Source of the DNA: Paenibacillus montanisoli
GTDB taxonomy: Bacteria > Bacillota > Bacilli > Paenibacillales > Paenibacillaceae
DNA: 64,000 nt
Assembly: GCF_003268025.1 (NCBI RefSeq)
Contig: NZ_QLUW01000001.1
Coordinates: forward strand, 248,001-312,000
Direction of reading: 5' to 3'
The notes beneath the pieces were generated by a model. The model was not told the origin of the DNA, did not search any database, and saw nothing but the letters and a program-made list of their open reading frames with translations. How positions within the stretch are numbered: the stretch's first letter is position 1; every line of letters starts with the position of its first letter. Positions 1 through 8,871 of the stretch are shown here, one piece after another. Both the position numbers and the translations under genes were made by a program.

Positions 1-1
1 A

Positions 2-1084
2 AACAAAATTGTCTTCGAAAAAAGCGAGGATCATGGCCGCTTGGACGATTGGAACACGTCCCGTCAGGTGAAAGCCGCGTTTGTTTCTACCCTCACAGGC
101 TGGACGCTCGTAGGCGCCGTACCCAAAAACGTGTTGTTCCAAAAAATCGACCTCATCCAAAAATGGGTTTTCATCGCCAATGGTGTTTTCATTTTCATAA
201 CGATGGGCGTTGTGTTCTTAATTAGCTTCCAATTGACGAATCCTCTAAGGAAATTAAGCAAATTAATGCTGAATGCCGTGAAACGGAATTTTGACATCGA
301 AGCCATTCCGATTAAAAGGTACGATGAAATCGGCAACATTTCGATCAGCTTCAATCGGATGATAGGCAAAATCCATAACTTGATCCGTGAAGTGACAGAG
401 ACGGAGCAGATGCGCAAACAGTCTGAAATTACAGCGCTTCAAGCCCAAATTAATCCACACTTCTTGTATAACACGCTGGGAACGATTGCCATGCAAGCGG
501 AAATCGATGGTTATTATAAAGTTTCAGACATGGCTTCGAAACTGGGAAGGTTTCTCCGTTATACGATCGGGAATCAACAGGATTGGGTGGAAATCGCGCA
601 AGAATGCGAACATCTCGGTATTTATTTTCGCGTGATGCAGTTCCGTTACCCTTTAATTGAATTTGAGCTGGAAATTGATGAACGGTTGAAAGATTGGCAA
701 GTAACTAGGCTTATATTACAGCCTCTGGTTGAAAATGCCATTCTCCACGGCATTGTGCCGAACGGGACGGAAGGAAAAGTGAAAGTGGCCATCCAACTTT
801 CGCCTGAACCGATTGACGAATTTCCCATTCACATCCGGGTTGAAGATACGGGCGTCGGCATGGGACAAGAAACCGTTGATGAATTGATCGGCTACTTAAA
901 AGGTACAGGCATGGACCGCGAAAGAACGTATGGAATCGGCTTGAAAAACGTCTATGAACGCGTATCCCTGTCTTATGAGGATAAATTTATTTTCGGCTTG
1001 CACAGCGAGGAAGGAAAAGGAACGCAGATCCGCATTGCATTAGCAAGGAGGCAAACATATGAGAATCATGGTGGTCGAGGATGA
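2..1084 (+). CDS. YesM-type sensor histidine kinase, 5' end outside window
   Basis: Membrane sensor kinase that would phosphorylate the regulator encoded just downstream. The reading frame is open from base 2, so the N-terminal transmembrane helix and most of the extracellular sensor lie upstream of the window. What remains, numbered from the TTG at 41, is the end of the sensor domain, a transmembrane helix at about 42-63, a HAMP linker at about 64-115, the phospho-acceptor motif QINPHFLYNTL with His140, and a HATPase_c domain with the N-box LVENAILHG and the G boxes EDTGVGMG and YGIGLKNV. This is the His_kinase (PF06580) architecture paired with AraC-type regulators. It overlaps the next start by 26 bp. 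Its ligand is inferred to be a sugar related to the mannoside operon downstream. Confidence 0.93.
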   Translation, partial: NKIVFEKSEDHGRLDDWNTSRQVKAAFVSTLTGWTLVGAVPKNVLFQKIDLIQKWVFIANGVFIFITMGVVFLISFQLTNPLRKLSKLMLNAVKRNFDIEAIPIKRYDEIGNISISFNRMIGKIHNLIREVTETEQMRKQSEITALQAQINPHFLYNTLGTIAMQAEIDGYYKVSDMASKLGRFLRYTIGNQQDWVEIAQECEHLGIYFRVMQFRYPLIEFELEIDERLKDWQVTRLILQPLVENAILHGIVPNGTEGKVKVAIQLSPEPIDEFPIHIRVEDTGVGMGQETVDELIGYLKGTGMDRERTYGIGLKNVYERVSLSYEDKFIFGLHSEEGKGTQIRIALARRQTYENHGGRG

Positions 1085-2651
1085 AGTATTGCTGCGTCAA
1101 GGGCTGATTAATATGATCAATCGCATGAATTTGCCTTGCACGATCGTTGCTTCCGCAGCGGACGGGGAGGAAGCTTTGAAACAGCTCAGCTGCATTAGCG
1201 TTGATTTAATCATGACCGACATTCGAATGCCGAAAAAGGACGGGATGCAGCTGCTCGGAGACGTGTTCCGCCAGTATCCGAAAATCTGGTCCATTGTCAT
1301 CAGCGGGTATGATGATTTTGTATTCGCCAAGCAAGCGATGAAGTTAAACTGCAAAGACTATATCCTAAAGCCGGTCATTTATAGCGAGTTATTTGAGCTC
1401 TTAGAACAAGTTTGCAAAGAATTCGAGCGTGAGCAAGAAATGACGCTGGAGGCTATTAGGCAAAGAGGGGTATTGAATCAAAGCCAATACTTTCTCCAAA
1501 ATGAATTTTTGAAAAAATTTATTCACGCCAGCAAACTTCCGTTTTTAAATGCTGTCATTGAAGAGGCTAAACAGCTCGGCATCCGATTGGGGGAGGCCGA
1601 ATATGCTGCGGTTGTCATGCAATTCGATGACAAAAGGCGTCTGGCGGAACGCTATGAGAATTACGATTGGATGCTAATGAAATACGCCGTGCACAATGTA
1701 GTGAAGGAAATGACATCGTATTCACCCTGTTTTTATGACGGACAAGAGCTGCTTGTCGCACTCGTTGACGAATGGAAAGATCCGCATCTGCTTCTGCAGA
1801 AATGCCTGGAGATGCAGAGCAAAATTACCGAGCTGTTCAAAATGAACGTGTCGGTGGGTATCTCCAATCATTACGAGTTAAAAGGGATTTCCCTCGGGTA
1901 TAAAGAGGCGAAGCGAGCGCTGAAGTACAGGCTTGTTTCCGATAACAGCGTCATTCTTTTCGCAGAAAATGTAAGCGATTACACTAACAACGAACTCAAG
2001 CTGTTTATTGACCCTTTGATGGAGTTGTTCGATTTCGAGCATGTCGACCTCGTACAGCACCGGCTTAAATGCTGGTACGAGAGCCTTAAAAAGGCGGAGC
2101 TTTCGTGGGAAGCCATGGATACGCTCGAAAAAGAGCTGAAAGTCATTTTTCCCGCTTTGCTTAGGCACTTTTTCAATGAACTCGGCGATGACTATTCCAA
2201 CTGCAATTTGGGAGCGGAAATCGACAGAGTCGAATCGTCAGATTCGTTTTATACAAGGATGCATCCTATACTAAACGTGCTGAAAGAAATCAGCTCCCAT
2301 CATAAAAAAGGAAAGATCGAAAGTTGCACATCTGAGCAGGTTATGAAATATATCAGGGCGCACTATGCGGAAAATATCACGTTAACGACAATCGCGGAGC
2401 AAATTTACATGAGTCCGACTTATTTAAGCGTCCTTTTTAAAAGGAAAACAGGCAAGAGCATCATAGAGTTTTTAACGGAAATCCGGATGGAAGAAGCAAA
2501 AAGATTGCTGTCGGACACGGACTACAAAACGTACCGGATCGCTGAAATGATCGGATATAACGATGCAGCCTACTTTTCGAACGTATTTAAAAAATACAAT
2601 GCTGTATCTCCTCAAGAGTTCAGAAACGCTAGTCAACAAATAAAACAATAA
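1059..2651 (+). CDS. YesN-type response regulator, REC plus AraC HTH
   Basis: Transcription regulator of 530 residues. The receiver domain spans about 1-120, with acidic residues near E7-D8, phospho-acceptor Asp54 in IMTDIRMP and the conserved Lys in DYILKP. A long central region of about 150-400 resembles the linker of YesN proteins. The C-terminal AraC double helix-turn-helix spans about 430-528 (IAEQIYMSPTYLSVLFKRKTG, then IAEMIGYNDAAYFSNVFKK). The ATG follows AAGGAGG at good spacing inside the end of the kinase gene, indicating translational coupling. By analogy with YesM/YesN it should activate the binding-protein and permease genes 100 bp downstream when the sugar is present. The family call is secure; the target promoter is inferred. 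Confidence 0.93.
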   Translation: MRIMVVEDEVLLRQGLINMINRMNLPCTIVASAADGEEALKQLSCISVDLIMTDIRMPKKDGMQLLGDVFRQYPKIWSIVISGYDDFVFAKQAMKLNCKDYILKPVIYSELFELLEQVCKEFEREQEMTLEAIRQRGVLNQSQYFLQNEFLKKFIHASKLPFLNAVIEEAKQLGIRLGEAEYAAVVMQFDDKRRLAERYENYDWMLMKYAVHNVVKEMTSYSPCFYDGQELLVALVDEWKDPHLLLQKCLEMQSKITELFKMNVSVGISNHYELKGISLGYKEAKRALKYRLVSDNSVILFAENVSDYTNNELKLFIDPLMELFDFEHVDLVQHRLKCWYESLKKAELSWEAMDTLEKELKVIFPALLRHFFNELGDDYSNCNLGAEIDRVESSDSFYTRMHPILNVLKEISSHHKKGKIESCTSEQVMKYIRAHYAENITLTTIAEQIYMSPTYLSVLFKRKTGKSIIEFLTEIRMEEAKRLLSDTDYKTYRIAEMIGYNDAAYFSNVFKKYNAVSPQEFRNASQQIKQ

Positions 2652-2754
2652 ATTTTACAAGATGATGCGAAAAATCCTACATGGGGTCCGTACCTATTCT
2701 ATTTTACAATTTAAAGTGTAGTTAGAATATATCATGTAAAAGCGAGGGGACAAA

Positions 2755-4050
2755 ATGAAAAAACAGTTATGGTCGGCGACTAGTCTGATTGTGCTGCTTA
2801 GCTTGGCTGCAGTGGGCTGCGGCAGCAACCAAGCGAATGAATCAGCGGAGAGCGCTGATTCGAACGGCGCGAGCGCAACGAAAGCGATAAAGGCCAAATT
2901 TTATTTCGATTTTCCCGGACTTAGCAAGTATGTTACAGACGTCAATCCGATTCTTCAACAAACCGACAATGTAACGTTGGAAAGCGTGCCTTTTACCGAT
3001 ACAACTTCTTACCAAACGGCCGTGCGCGTCGGTTTCACAACGCAAGAAGCGCCTGATTTATTTAAATGGTGGAATGGCTTCAAATTAAAAGAAATCGCGG
3101 ATAGCGGTAATTTAGCGGATATGACGGAGCAATGGAAAGAGATGGTCACGGACGGCGTTGTGCCTTCCTTGGCGGATCCGCTGACCGTAAACGGGAAAGT
3201 ATACGGTATTCCTGCCGCCGCGCACTACTGGACTGTTTTCTACAACAAGAAAGTATTTGCTGATAACGGACTGCAGGTTCCGAAAACGTGGGACGATCTC
3301 ATGATGATTTGCGATACGTTGAAGGCGAAAGGCGTTACTCCTTTTGGCACCTCCATTAAAGATTCCTGGCAAGGATTTATCTGGTTCGAGGATCTATTGG
3401 TTCATTCCAACCCTGATTTTTATGATAAATTGGTGCTGGGTCAAGCAAAATACACGGATCCTGAAGTCGTAGACGTCATGAAGCTTTGGAAATCCATGTA
3501 CGACAAAGGATACTTCTCCAAACCGTTAGTTATGGATAAAGAAGTTGCACCAGCGTTTGCAAAAGGCCAAATCGGCATGTATTTAGTCGGGACATGGTTT
3601 GAAAGCTTCTTGACAGGTGCCGGTATGAAACCGGACGCGGACTTCGGTTCCTTCGTTTTGCCGGCGATTAAGCCGGAAGCAGGAAACGTGGTTATTTCTG
3701 AAATCACTCCGATTTTAGTATCGCAAAATGCGAAAAATCGCGATGACGCCATTAAAGCGGCAGTTGCGTTGACGAAGAAAGATGCCAGCGCGAAAATGCT
3801 TGAAACGTTTGGCGGCCTGCCGACCCGAACGGATGTCGTTGCCAGCGATCCTGTAATCAAATCGCTTTCGGATACGATTGCCCAAGGCAATTTCAAAGTA
3901 TTGACGCGTTACTGGGAAGCCACGCCTTCGGAATTGTCCGAGTACGGATCCAGCGAATTTATCCGATTTATGCTGAAGCCCGAAGCTTATATGGAAGTTC
4001 TCAACAACATTCAGGCGAAAGCCGATAAGTACTGGGCCGATCACAAATAA
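2755..4050 (+). CDS. Sugar ABC transporter solute-binding lipoprotein
   Basis: Extracellular family 1 binding protein of 431 residues. A lipoprotein signal peptide ends at a lipobox with Cys22 (AAVGCGS) and is followed by a Ser/Asn/Ala-rich tether. The rest has the alternating periplasmic-binding-protein fold features, including GIPAAAHYWTVFYNKKVF, the usual hinge-proximal segment, and FAKGQIGMYLVGTWF. ATG follows GCGAGGGGA. It would capture an oligosaccharide or glycoside at the membrane surface and deliver it to the two permeases downstream. A perfect 10-bp hairpin separates it from the permease genes, a common way of making more binding protein than permease. The substrate is not readable from sequence; the GH38-like enzyme at the end of the operon suggests an alpha-mannoside. 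Confidence 0.92.
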   Translation: MKKQLWSATSLIVLLSLAAVGCGSNQANESAESADSNGASATKAIKAKFYFDFPGLSKYVTDVNPILQQTDNVTLESVPFTDTTSYQTAVRVGFTTQEAPDLFKWWNGFKLKEIADSGNLADMTEQWKEMVTDGVVPSLADPLTVNGKVYGIPAAAHYWTVFYNKKVFADNGLQVPKTWDDLMMICDTLKAKGVTPFGTSIKDSWQGFIWFEDLLVHSNPDFYDKLVLGQAKYTDPEVVDVMKLWKSMYDKGYFSKPLVMDKEVAPAFAKGQIGMYLVGTWFESFLTGAGMKPDADFGSFVLPAIKPEAGNVVISEITPILVSQNAKNRDDAIKAAVALTKKDASAKMLETFGGLPTRTDVVASDPVIKSLSDTIAQGNFKVLTRYWEATPSELSEYGSSEFIRFMLKPEAYMEVLNNIQAKADKYWADHK

Positions 4051-4056
4051 ATAATG

Positions 4057-4090
4057 GATGGGTTAAAAAGGGTAACCTTCTTAACCCATC
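4057..4090 (+). terminator. Intra-operon hairpin (attenuating terminator or mRNA stabiliser)
   Basis: GATGGGTTAA at 4057-4066 pairs perfectly with TTAACCCATC at 4081-4090 across a 14-nt loop, followed by TTATTT. The T tract is weak, so partial termination or 3' protection of the binding-protein mRNA is more likely than full termination. Confidence 0.55.
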
Positions 4091-4121
4091 TTATTTGAAA
4101 CATGGTTAGGGGTGAACATAG

Positions 4122-4985
4122 ATGGGCTACTTGAAGAAAAACGGCGAAGCGCTACTGTACGTATTGCCAGCCGCACTATTGATCACCGTTTTTTTCATCT
4201 CCTCCGTCCTCTATACGTTCGTGATCAGCTTTACGGATTGGAACGGATTGACGACCGCCCATTGGGTAGGATTAAAAAACTATTTGGAAGTATTCAGCGA
4301 TGTAACCTATGTCACTTCTTTAAAAAATACGTTTATCTGGGTCGTCATATCTTTGATTTTCCCTGTAGGTTTGGGGCTTCTGCTCAGCATCCTGCTTCAG
4401 AAGCTAAAGGGACAGCGGTTTTTCAAAAATATTTTTTACATGCCTTATGCCATATCATTGACAGTCGTAGGCGTCGTCTGGATTTTTCTCTTTTCCGACA
4501 GCGGCATCAACTATATTTTAATTCAAATTGGATTGGATTCGTGGACGAAGAGCTGGCTGCTAACGCCCACTTACAATACAATTGCGATGATCATCGCTTC
4601 CGTTTGGCAGGGCGCGGGAACGAATATGCTATTATTCCTGGTCGGGTTAGGCTCGTTGCCGAAAGACCCGTTCGAGGCGGCGGCGATCGACGGAGCGAGC
4701 AGGTTCCGGATGTTCTGGAGCATTACCTTGCCGTTACTGAATCCGATTACGATTGTTGTACTGGGGTTATCGTTCGTGAACAGTTTTAAAATATTCGATA
4801 TTATTTGGGTAATGACGCAAGGGGGGCCTTATCGTTCCTCCGAAACGCTGGCGGTCACGATGTATCGGGAATCGTTCATGCTTTTCCATTTTGGTCAAGG
4901 GGCGGCCATTTCCATTTTGCTGACGATCTTATCCATCGGCGCTTCTTGGTTCTACTTACGCAAAACCATTGTGGGGGAGGGCTGA
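4122..4985 (+). CDS. Sugar ABC permease, MalF/UgpA type
   Basis: Integral membrane permease of 287 residues with about six helices. The binding-protein-dependent transport EAA loop lies near 190-210 (FEAAAIDGASRFRMFWSITLPLL), which docks on the ATPase. It starts with ATG behind AGGGGTGA and ends one base before the partner permease start. It forms the heterodimeric channel with the next gene. No ATPase gene is present in this operon, so a shared MsmX-type ATPase from elsewhere is expected. The family call is clear; the substrate is inferred from the GH38-like gene. Confidence 0.93.
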   Translation: MGYLKKNGEALLYVLPAALLITVFFISSVLYTFVISFTDWNGLTTAHWVGLKNYLEVFSDVTYVTSLKNTFIWVVISLIFPVGLGLLLSILLQKLKGQRFFKNIFYMPYAISLTVVGVVWIFLFSDSGINYILIQIGLDSWTKSWLLTPTYNTIAMIIASVWQGAGTNMLLFLVGLGSLPKDPFEAAAIDGASRFRMFWSITLPLLNPITIVVLGLSFVNSFKIFDIIWVMTQGGPYRSSETLAVTMYRESFMLFHFGQGAAISILLTILSIGASWFYLRKTIVGEG

Positions 4986-4986
4986 C

Positions 4987-5814
4987 ATGAACAGAATGAT
5001 TACAGGGATTACCTATACATTCGTCGTCGTCTTAGCCATTCTTTGGATCTTTCCGATTTTTCTTGTCCTGATGAATTCTACGAAGTCATTAGTTGATTTT
5101 ACGAACGGAACGATATGGTCATGGCCCAAATCGTTTCATTTTTTCCAAAACGTGAAGGATGCTCTTGTTGTAGGGGGGATTCTTAAGTATTTAAAAAATA
5201 GTTTTTCATACGGAGTTATCGGTGCATTTGCCAGCATCTTTATTGCGGCCATCGCAGCCTACGGCTTGGTCTTTTTAAGATTAAAAGGCTCCTTCTATTG
5301 GTTTCTGCTCATTTACAGCGGCACGATCTTTCCGTTTCAAATGTACTTAGTGCCTTTGTTTAAAGGATATCAAATATTCGGCATTTACGATTCGTTTGTT
5401 GGAATGTGCCTCTTTTATACGGCCATTTGCATCCCATTCTGCGTGTTCTTGTTGCGAAATTTTATGACCACGATTTCTCGGGAATATGTTGAAGCCGCGC
5501 AAATGGACGGATTCACCACATTCGACATATTTCTGAAAATTATTGTTCCGTTCATTAAACCGCCGGTTTCCGTGCTTTTCTTATTCCAATTTACATTTAT
5601 ATGGAACGACTTGGTGTTCGGGTTGATCTTAACCCGAAGCGAAAGCATCCGTCCGATTATGACAGGGCTCGCCGCCATGCAGGGGATTTACTTCTCCACA
5701 GGCGTTACAACGCTGATGTCGGCCATTGTCATTACTTCGATACCGACAATTTTACTCTTTATTTTTCTGCAGAAAAACTTCATTAAAGGGATGCAAGTTA
5801 CAGTCAAAGCATAA
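4987..5814 (+). CDS. Sugar ABC permease, MalG/UgpE type
   Basis: Second channel subunit, 275 residues, about six membrane helices. Its EAA loop is EAAQMDGFTTFDIFLKIIVP in the C-terminal half, and the short cytoplasmic tail KGMQVTVKA is typical of MalG-like subunits. I chose the ATG at 4987 over an in-frame GTG at 4969 because GGGGGAGG sits just before it and the protein then starts directly ahead of the first helix. The gene is translationally coupled to the preceding permease, and the glycosidase gene follows after 33 bp. Confidence 0.92.
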   Translation: MNRMITGITYTFVVVLAILWIFPIFLVLMNSTKSLVDFTNGTIWSWPKSFHFFQNVKDALVVGGILKYLKNSFSYGVIGAFASIFIAAIAAYGLVFLRLKGSFYWFLLIYSGTIFPFQMYLVPLFKGYQIFGIYDSFVGMCLFYTAICIPFCVFLLRNFMTTISREYVEAAQMDGFTTFDIFLKIIVPFIKPPVSVLFLFQFTFIWNDLVFGLILTRSESIRPIMTGLAAMQGIYFSTGVTTLMSAIVITSIPTILLFIFLQKNFIKGMQVTVKA

Positions 5815-5847
5815 TGCTGAACGAACATTTGATCGGAGGAGATCCTG

Positions 5848-8475
5848 TTGGGCAAAATCAAAACTTTCTATTTCGTAAACCATTCCCATACCGATATCGG
5901 GTTTACGGACTATCAGGACGTGGCATACCGCCAGCATATGTCTTTTATCGACCGGGCGCTGGATATGTGCGAAAGCACGCTGTCTTATCCGAAAGAGGCA
6001 AGGGCCAAATGGGTTTGCGAAGTCACCGGCATGACCGAGAGATATTTGCGGACAAGTCCGAAGTCGCAGGTAGACCGCTTTCTTAAGTATCATCATGAGG
6101 GACTGATCGATGTTGCCGGCATGCAATACAATCTCACTCCGCTGCTGAACGTAGAACAAATGCACCGGACGTTATACCCCGTTAAACGGATGAAGGACGA
6201 GTTCGGCATCAATGTGCGCGTAGCGATGAATGGCGACGTGAACGGAGCAAGCTGGCTGTTTGCCGATTTATTGCCTGCGATCGGCATTGAATTTTTTACA
6301 ATGGCTGTGAATCCGCTGCGCGGTGGCGTACCTAAACCGCGTCCGAATGCTTTTTGGTGGGAAGGGCCGGCCGGCGGCAAATTGCTTGCGTGGAACGGCT
6401 ACCACTATTTATTCGGGGGCTTGGCAGGACTCGGCCATCCGGAATTAGCCGCAAAATTCGTTCCGGGAATCGCGGAAAAATTGGAGCAAGACGACAACTA
6501 TCCTTACGATTTTGTTTACGGTCAAGCCACGAATCCCATCCGCGTCGACAACGGTCCGCCGGACACAAGACTCTATGACTTCATCAAGGAATGGAACGAA
6601 GCCGGCCATACTCCGAGGATGGAGCTGATCACTGTCTCTCAATTGAATCGCATCCTCAGAGAGCGTTATTCCGATCAACTTGCGACGATGCGCGGCGATT
6701 GGCTTGATTGGTGGTGCGACGGGGTAGCATCCAGCGCCTTTGAAACGGGCTTAAACCGAGCTACTCACGAAGTGCTTCACAGTGCCGAAATGATAGGTGG
6801 CTGGCTGAGGACGCTAGGCAAAAAAGGGTGGGACGTTCAGCGGCTTATCGATACTTATGAATCCGCTACGTTGTACGACGAGCATACATGGGGGGCTTTC
6901 TCCAGCGTAGAAGCGCCGGACGGGTTGTTCTCACGCTCGCAATGGAACCGAAAATCGGGCTATGCCTATCATGCATCTGCCGAAGCCCATGACATATTGG
7001 CCGTATCCGCTCGGAGCTTGGCTTCTGATTACAGCAAACAAGAAGATGAGGTCCGCTTCGATTTAGGCCATCTCCCTCCTGAGATCGCTAAACCTGAACC
7101 GCAATATAAAGAATTGATGGTCATCAATACACTGCCGTTTGACCGGAACATAATTATTGAGGAACCGATCCGCCGCGGCGGCCAAGCGCCAAACGGTATG
7201 CTTGAAATGTTCATGCCCAGAGGGCTGACTTGGGGATTGAAACCGGACGACATTGGACGGAAAGTTCAAGGAACGGTTCAGGGATTCGGATATGCGTTCC
7301 TGCCTTTATCGGACGTTCCTAAAGGAAGTGATTTAAAGGCCGGGGGTTTAACTATCGAAAATGAATATTATCGGGTAACTGTAAATCCGGAATCCGGCGG
7401 TTTAAGCGAATGGTACGATAAGCGGCTGAATCACGATTTCGCCGGCAAATATCGGGGTTGGCAGCCCGGACAATTCGTATATGAATGGGTTGATAGTTCA
7501 AGAGGCCGCGATGCGTTATTCGATGCGGATTGGTCGCATGAATATTTTGGATCCGGCCGCAAAGACACGCCTTTCGTGCAAGAAACGGCTCATCGCGTTG
7601 AAGCGGCGAGCCCGACGATTTCCAATCACGAAGCAAGTATTACGGTGACCATTTGGGCAAGAGGCATACGTAAAGCGACATGTACCTATGTACTGACTTC
7701 TTCCCAGAGGGCGCTTGATATTCGATGGATGCTGGACAAAGAGCATATCACCGATCCTGAAGCGGTATTTGTTGCATTCCCTTTCCGCATGGGCACGCCT
7801 GAATTTAGAGCGGATATTAACGGAATCCCGCTAACACCGGAAAAAGAGCAGCTAAACGGGACGGTGAAAGATTGGTATCCGATCCAGCGGTGGGTCGACG
7901 TTAGCGATGGGGAGCGCGGGGTAACGATCGTGCCTCTGGATGCGCCATTAGTTCACTTAGGCGGCATAACCACGGGGAAATGGGCGGATCACTTAGAGCC
8001 GGAAGGGCCTACGATTATGTCGTGGGCGCTGAATAATCATTGGATGGTAAACTTTAAAGCCAGCCAAGGCGGAAACATTCCGCTGCGATACCGCCTTACA
8101 ACGCATGCCGGTTCAGCCGATGATGCAGATTGCGCCCGTTTCGGTGCGGAATCGTTCATACCTCCGATCGTTCTTCGAGATTTTGTGCGCTTTCCGGATG
8201 CTCAGAAAGAAGGAAAGTTCATGGAAGTCGTCGGTGCCGAAAAGACGTCCGTATACCTGAAACCTGCGGAAAACGGAGACGGCATCATTGTTAGAATCCA
8301 GAATGTAACGGAAGAACCGTGTGCTTGCACGCTTCGCTTCCTGTTAGCTTCACCTGCGGCGGCGTTCACTGTAAGTCCGATTGAAGAAAATATCGCAGAG
8401 CTGGCGCTTGAAGACGGCAGTGTGAATTGCCGGATCCCGGGCCGAGCGATTGTCTCTATTAGGCTGACGTTTTAG
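5848..8475 (+). CDS. GH38-like alpha-mannosidase family protein
   Basis: Large enzyme of 875 residues with no signal peptide, so it probably acts in the cytoplasm on imported glycosides. The N-terminal domain (about 5-290) opens with NHSHTDIGFTDYQ, equivalent to the GH38 zinc ligands (His14, Asp16). A second conserved acidic site is Asp130 in MNGDVNGASW, at the position of the GH38 nucleophile. The three-helix linker is at about 300-400 and the beta-sandwich half at about 450-870. The sequence around these motifs differs from classical alpha-mannosidases and resembles the DUF5054-type branch. The TTG start at 5848 is supported by GGAGGA 7 bp upstream. It is the last gene of the kinase/regulator/ABC operon. 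The exact linkage cleaved is uncertain. Confidence 0.8.
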   Translation: MGKIKTFYFVNHSHTDIGFTDYQDVAYRQHMSFIDRALDMCESTLSYPKEARAKWVCEVTGMTERYLRTSPKSQVDRFLKYHHEGLIDVAGMQYNLTPLLNVEQMHRTLYPVKRMKDEFGINVRVAMNGDVNGASWLFADLLPAIGIEFFTMAVNPLRGGVPKPRPNAFWWEGPAGGKLLAWNGYHYLFGGLAGLGHPELAAKFVPGIAEKLEQDDNYPYDFVYGQATNPIRVDNGPPDTRLYDFIKEWNEAGHTPRMELITVSQLNRILRERYSDQLATMRGDWLDWWCDGVASSAFETGLNRATHEVLHSAEMIGGWLRTLGKKGWDVQRLIDTYESATLYDEHTWGAFSSVEAPDGLFSRSQWNRKSGYAYHASAEAHDILAVSARSLASDYSKQEDEVRFDLGHLPPEIAKPEPQYKELMVINTLPFDRNIIIEEPIRRGGQAPNGMLEMFMPRGLTWGLKPDDIGRKVQGTVQGFGYAFLPLSDVPKGSDLKAGGLTIENEYYRVTVNPESGGLSEWYDKRLNHDFAGKYRGWQPGQFVYEWVDSSRGRDALFDADWSHEYFGSGRKDTPFVQETAHRVEAASPTISNHEASITVTIWARGIRKATCTYVLTSSQRALDIRWMLDKEHITDPEAVFVAFPFRMGTPEFRADINGIPLTPEKEQLNGTVKDWYPIQRWVDVSDGERGVTIVPLDAPLVHLGGITTGKWADHLEPEGPTIMSWALNNHWMVNFKASQGGNIPLRYRLTTHAGSADDADCARFGAESFIPPIVLRDFVRFPDAQKEGKFMEVVGAEKTSVYLKPAENGDGIIVRIQNVTEEPCACTLRFLLASPAAAFTVSPIEENIAELALEDGSVNCRIPGRAIVSIRLTF

Positions 8476-8518
8476 TTGAGGTTGTTGTCAACCTGCGATT
8501 GTACATTTATTCCTGTGG

Positions 8519-8578
8519 TCAAGACCCAATGTGCTGGCGCCGATATTCGATCGGCGTCAGTTTTTTAGCTTTTCCTGT
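8519..8578 (-). pseudogene. IS3-family transposase C-terminal remnant
   Basis: On the minus strand these bases read TGKAKKLTPIEYRRQHIGS followed by a stop. The KLTPIEYRRQ motif is typical of the extreme C-terminus of IS3-type OrfB transposases. No further transposase sequence is recognisable upstream in this frame, so this is at most the last 20 codons of a decayed element. The match is short and the bases also form a terminator hairpin, so chance is possible. Apart from this, the 396-bp gap 8476-8871 holds only the two terminators. Confidence 0.4.
8534..8566 (+). terminator. Rho-independent terminator of the GH38 operon
   Basis: CTGGCGCCGAT pairs with ATCGGCGTCAG (one G-U pair) across a 5-nt loop, followed by six T. 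It lies 59 bp after the stop codon. The same bases read on the minus strand resemble an IS3 transposase C-terminus (see next entry), so the terminator may be borrowed from an insertion-sequence end. Confidence 0.65.
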
Positions 8579-8823
8579 GTCGGAGAAACGTGACAGTGCG
8601 GCTCTTTTTGTTTTCACCCCAGTTTGTCCCGTTCCGACAAAAAGCTTCACGTTGGCGATCAGCTTCGGCATGCTGCCGAATACGAGCACTATGGATTATT
8701 AGGATTAGAGATTCGTACAACCAATAACAGTTACATGAAACACTGTCATGCTGCCGCTATCCGTTTCGGTTAAATTGCCTATCGTAGGCAGGCGTGGATG
8801 ACGCTGACCACCGCCGCAATGAA

Positions 8824-8855
8824 CAATAAAAGAGCCTGCGCGGTGACAGACTCTC
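8824..8855 (-). terminator. Terminator of the NHL-repeat gene
   Basis: Read on the minus strand, AGAGTCTG pairs with CAGGCTCT and is followed by TTTATTGTT. It lies 17 bp beyond the stop of the NHL-repeat gene. Confidence 0.6.
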
Positions 8856-8871
8856 TTGGTATGAAGTCAGA

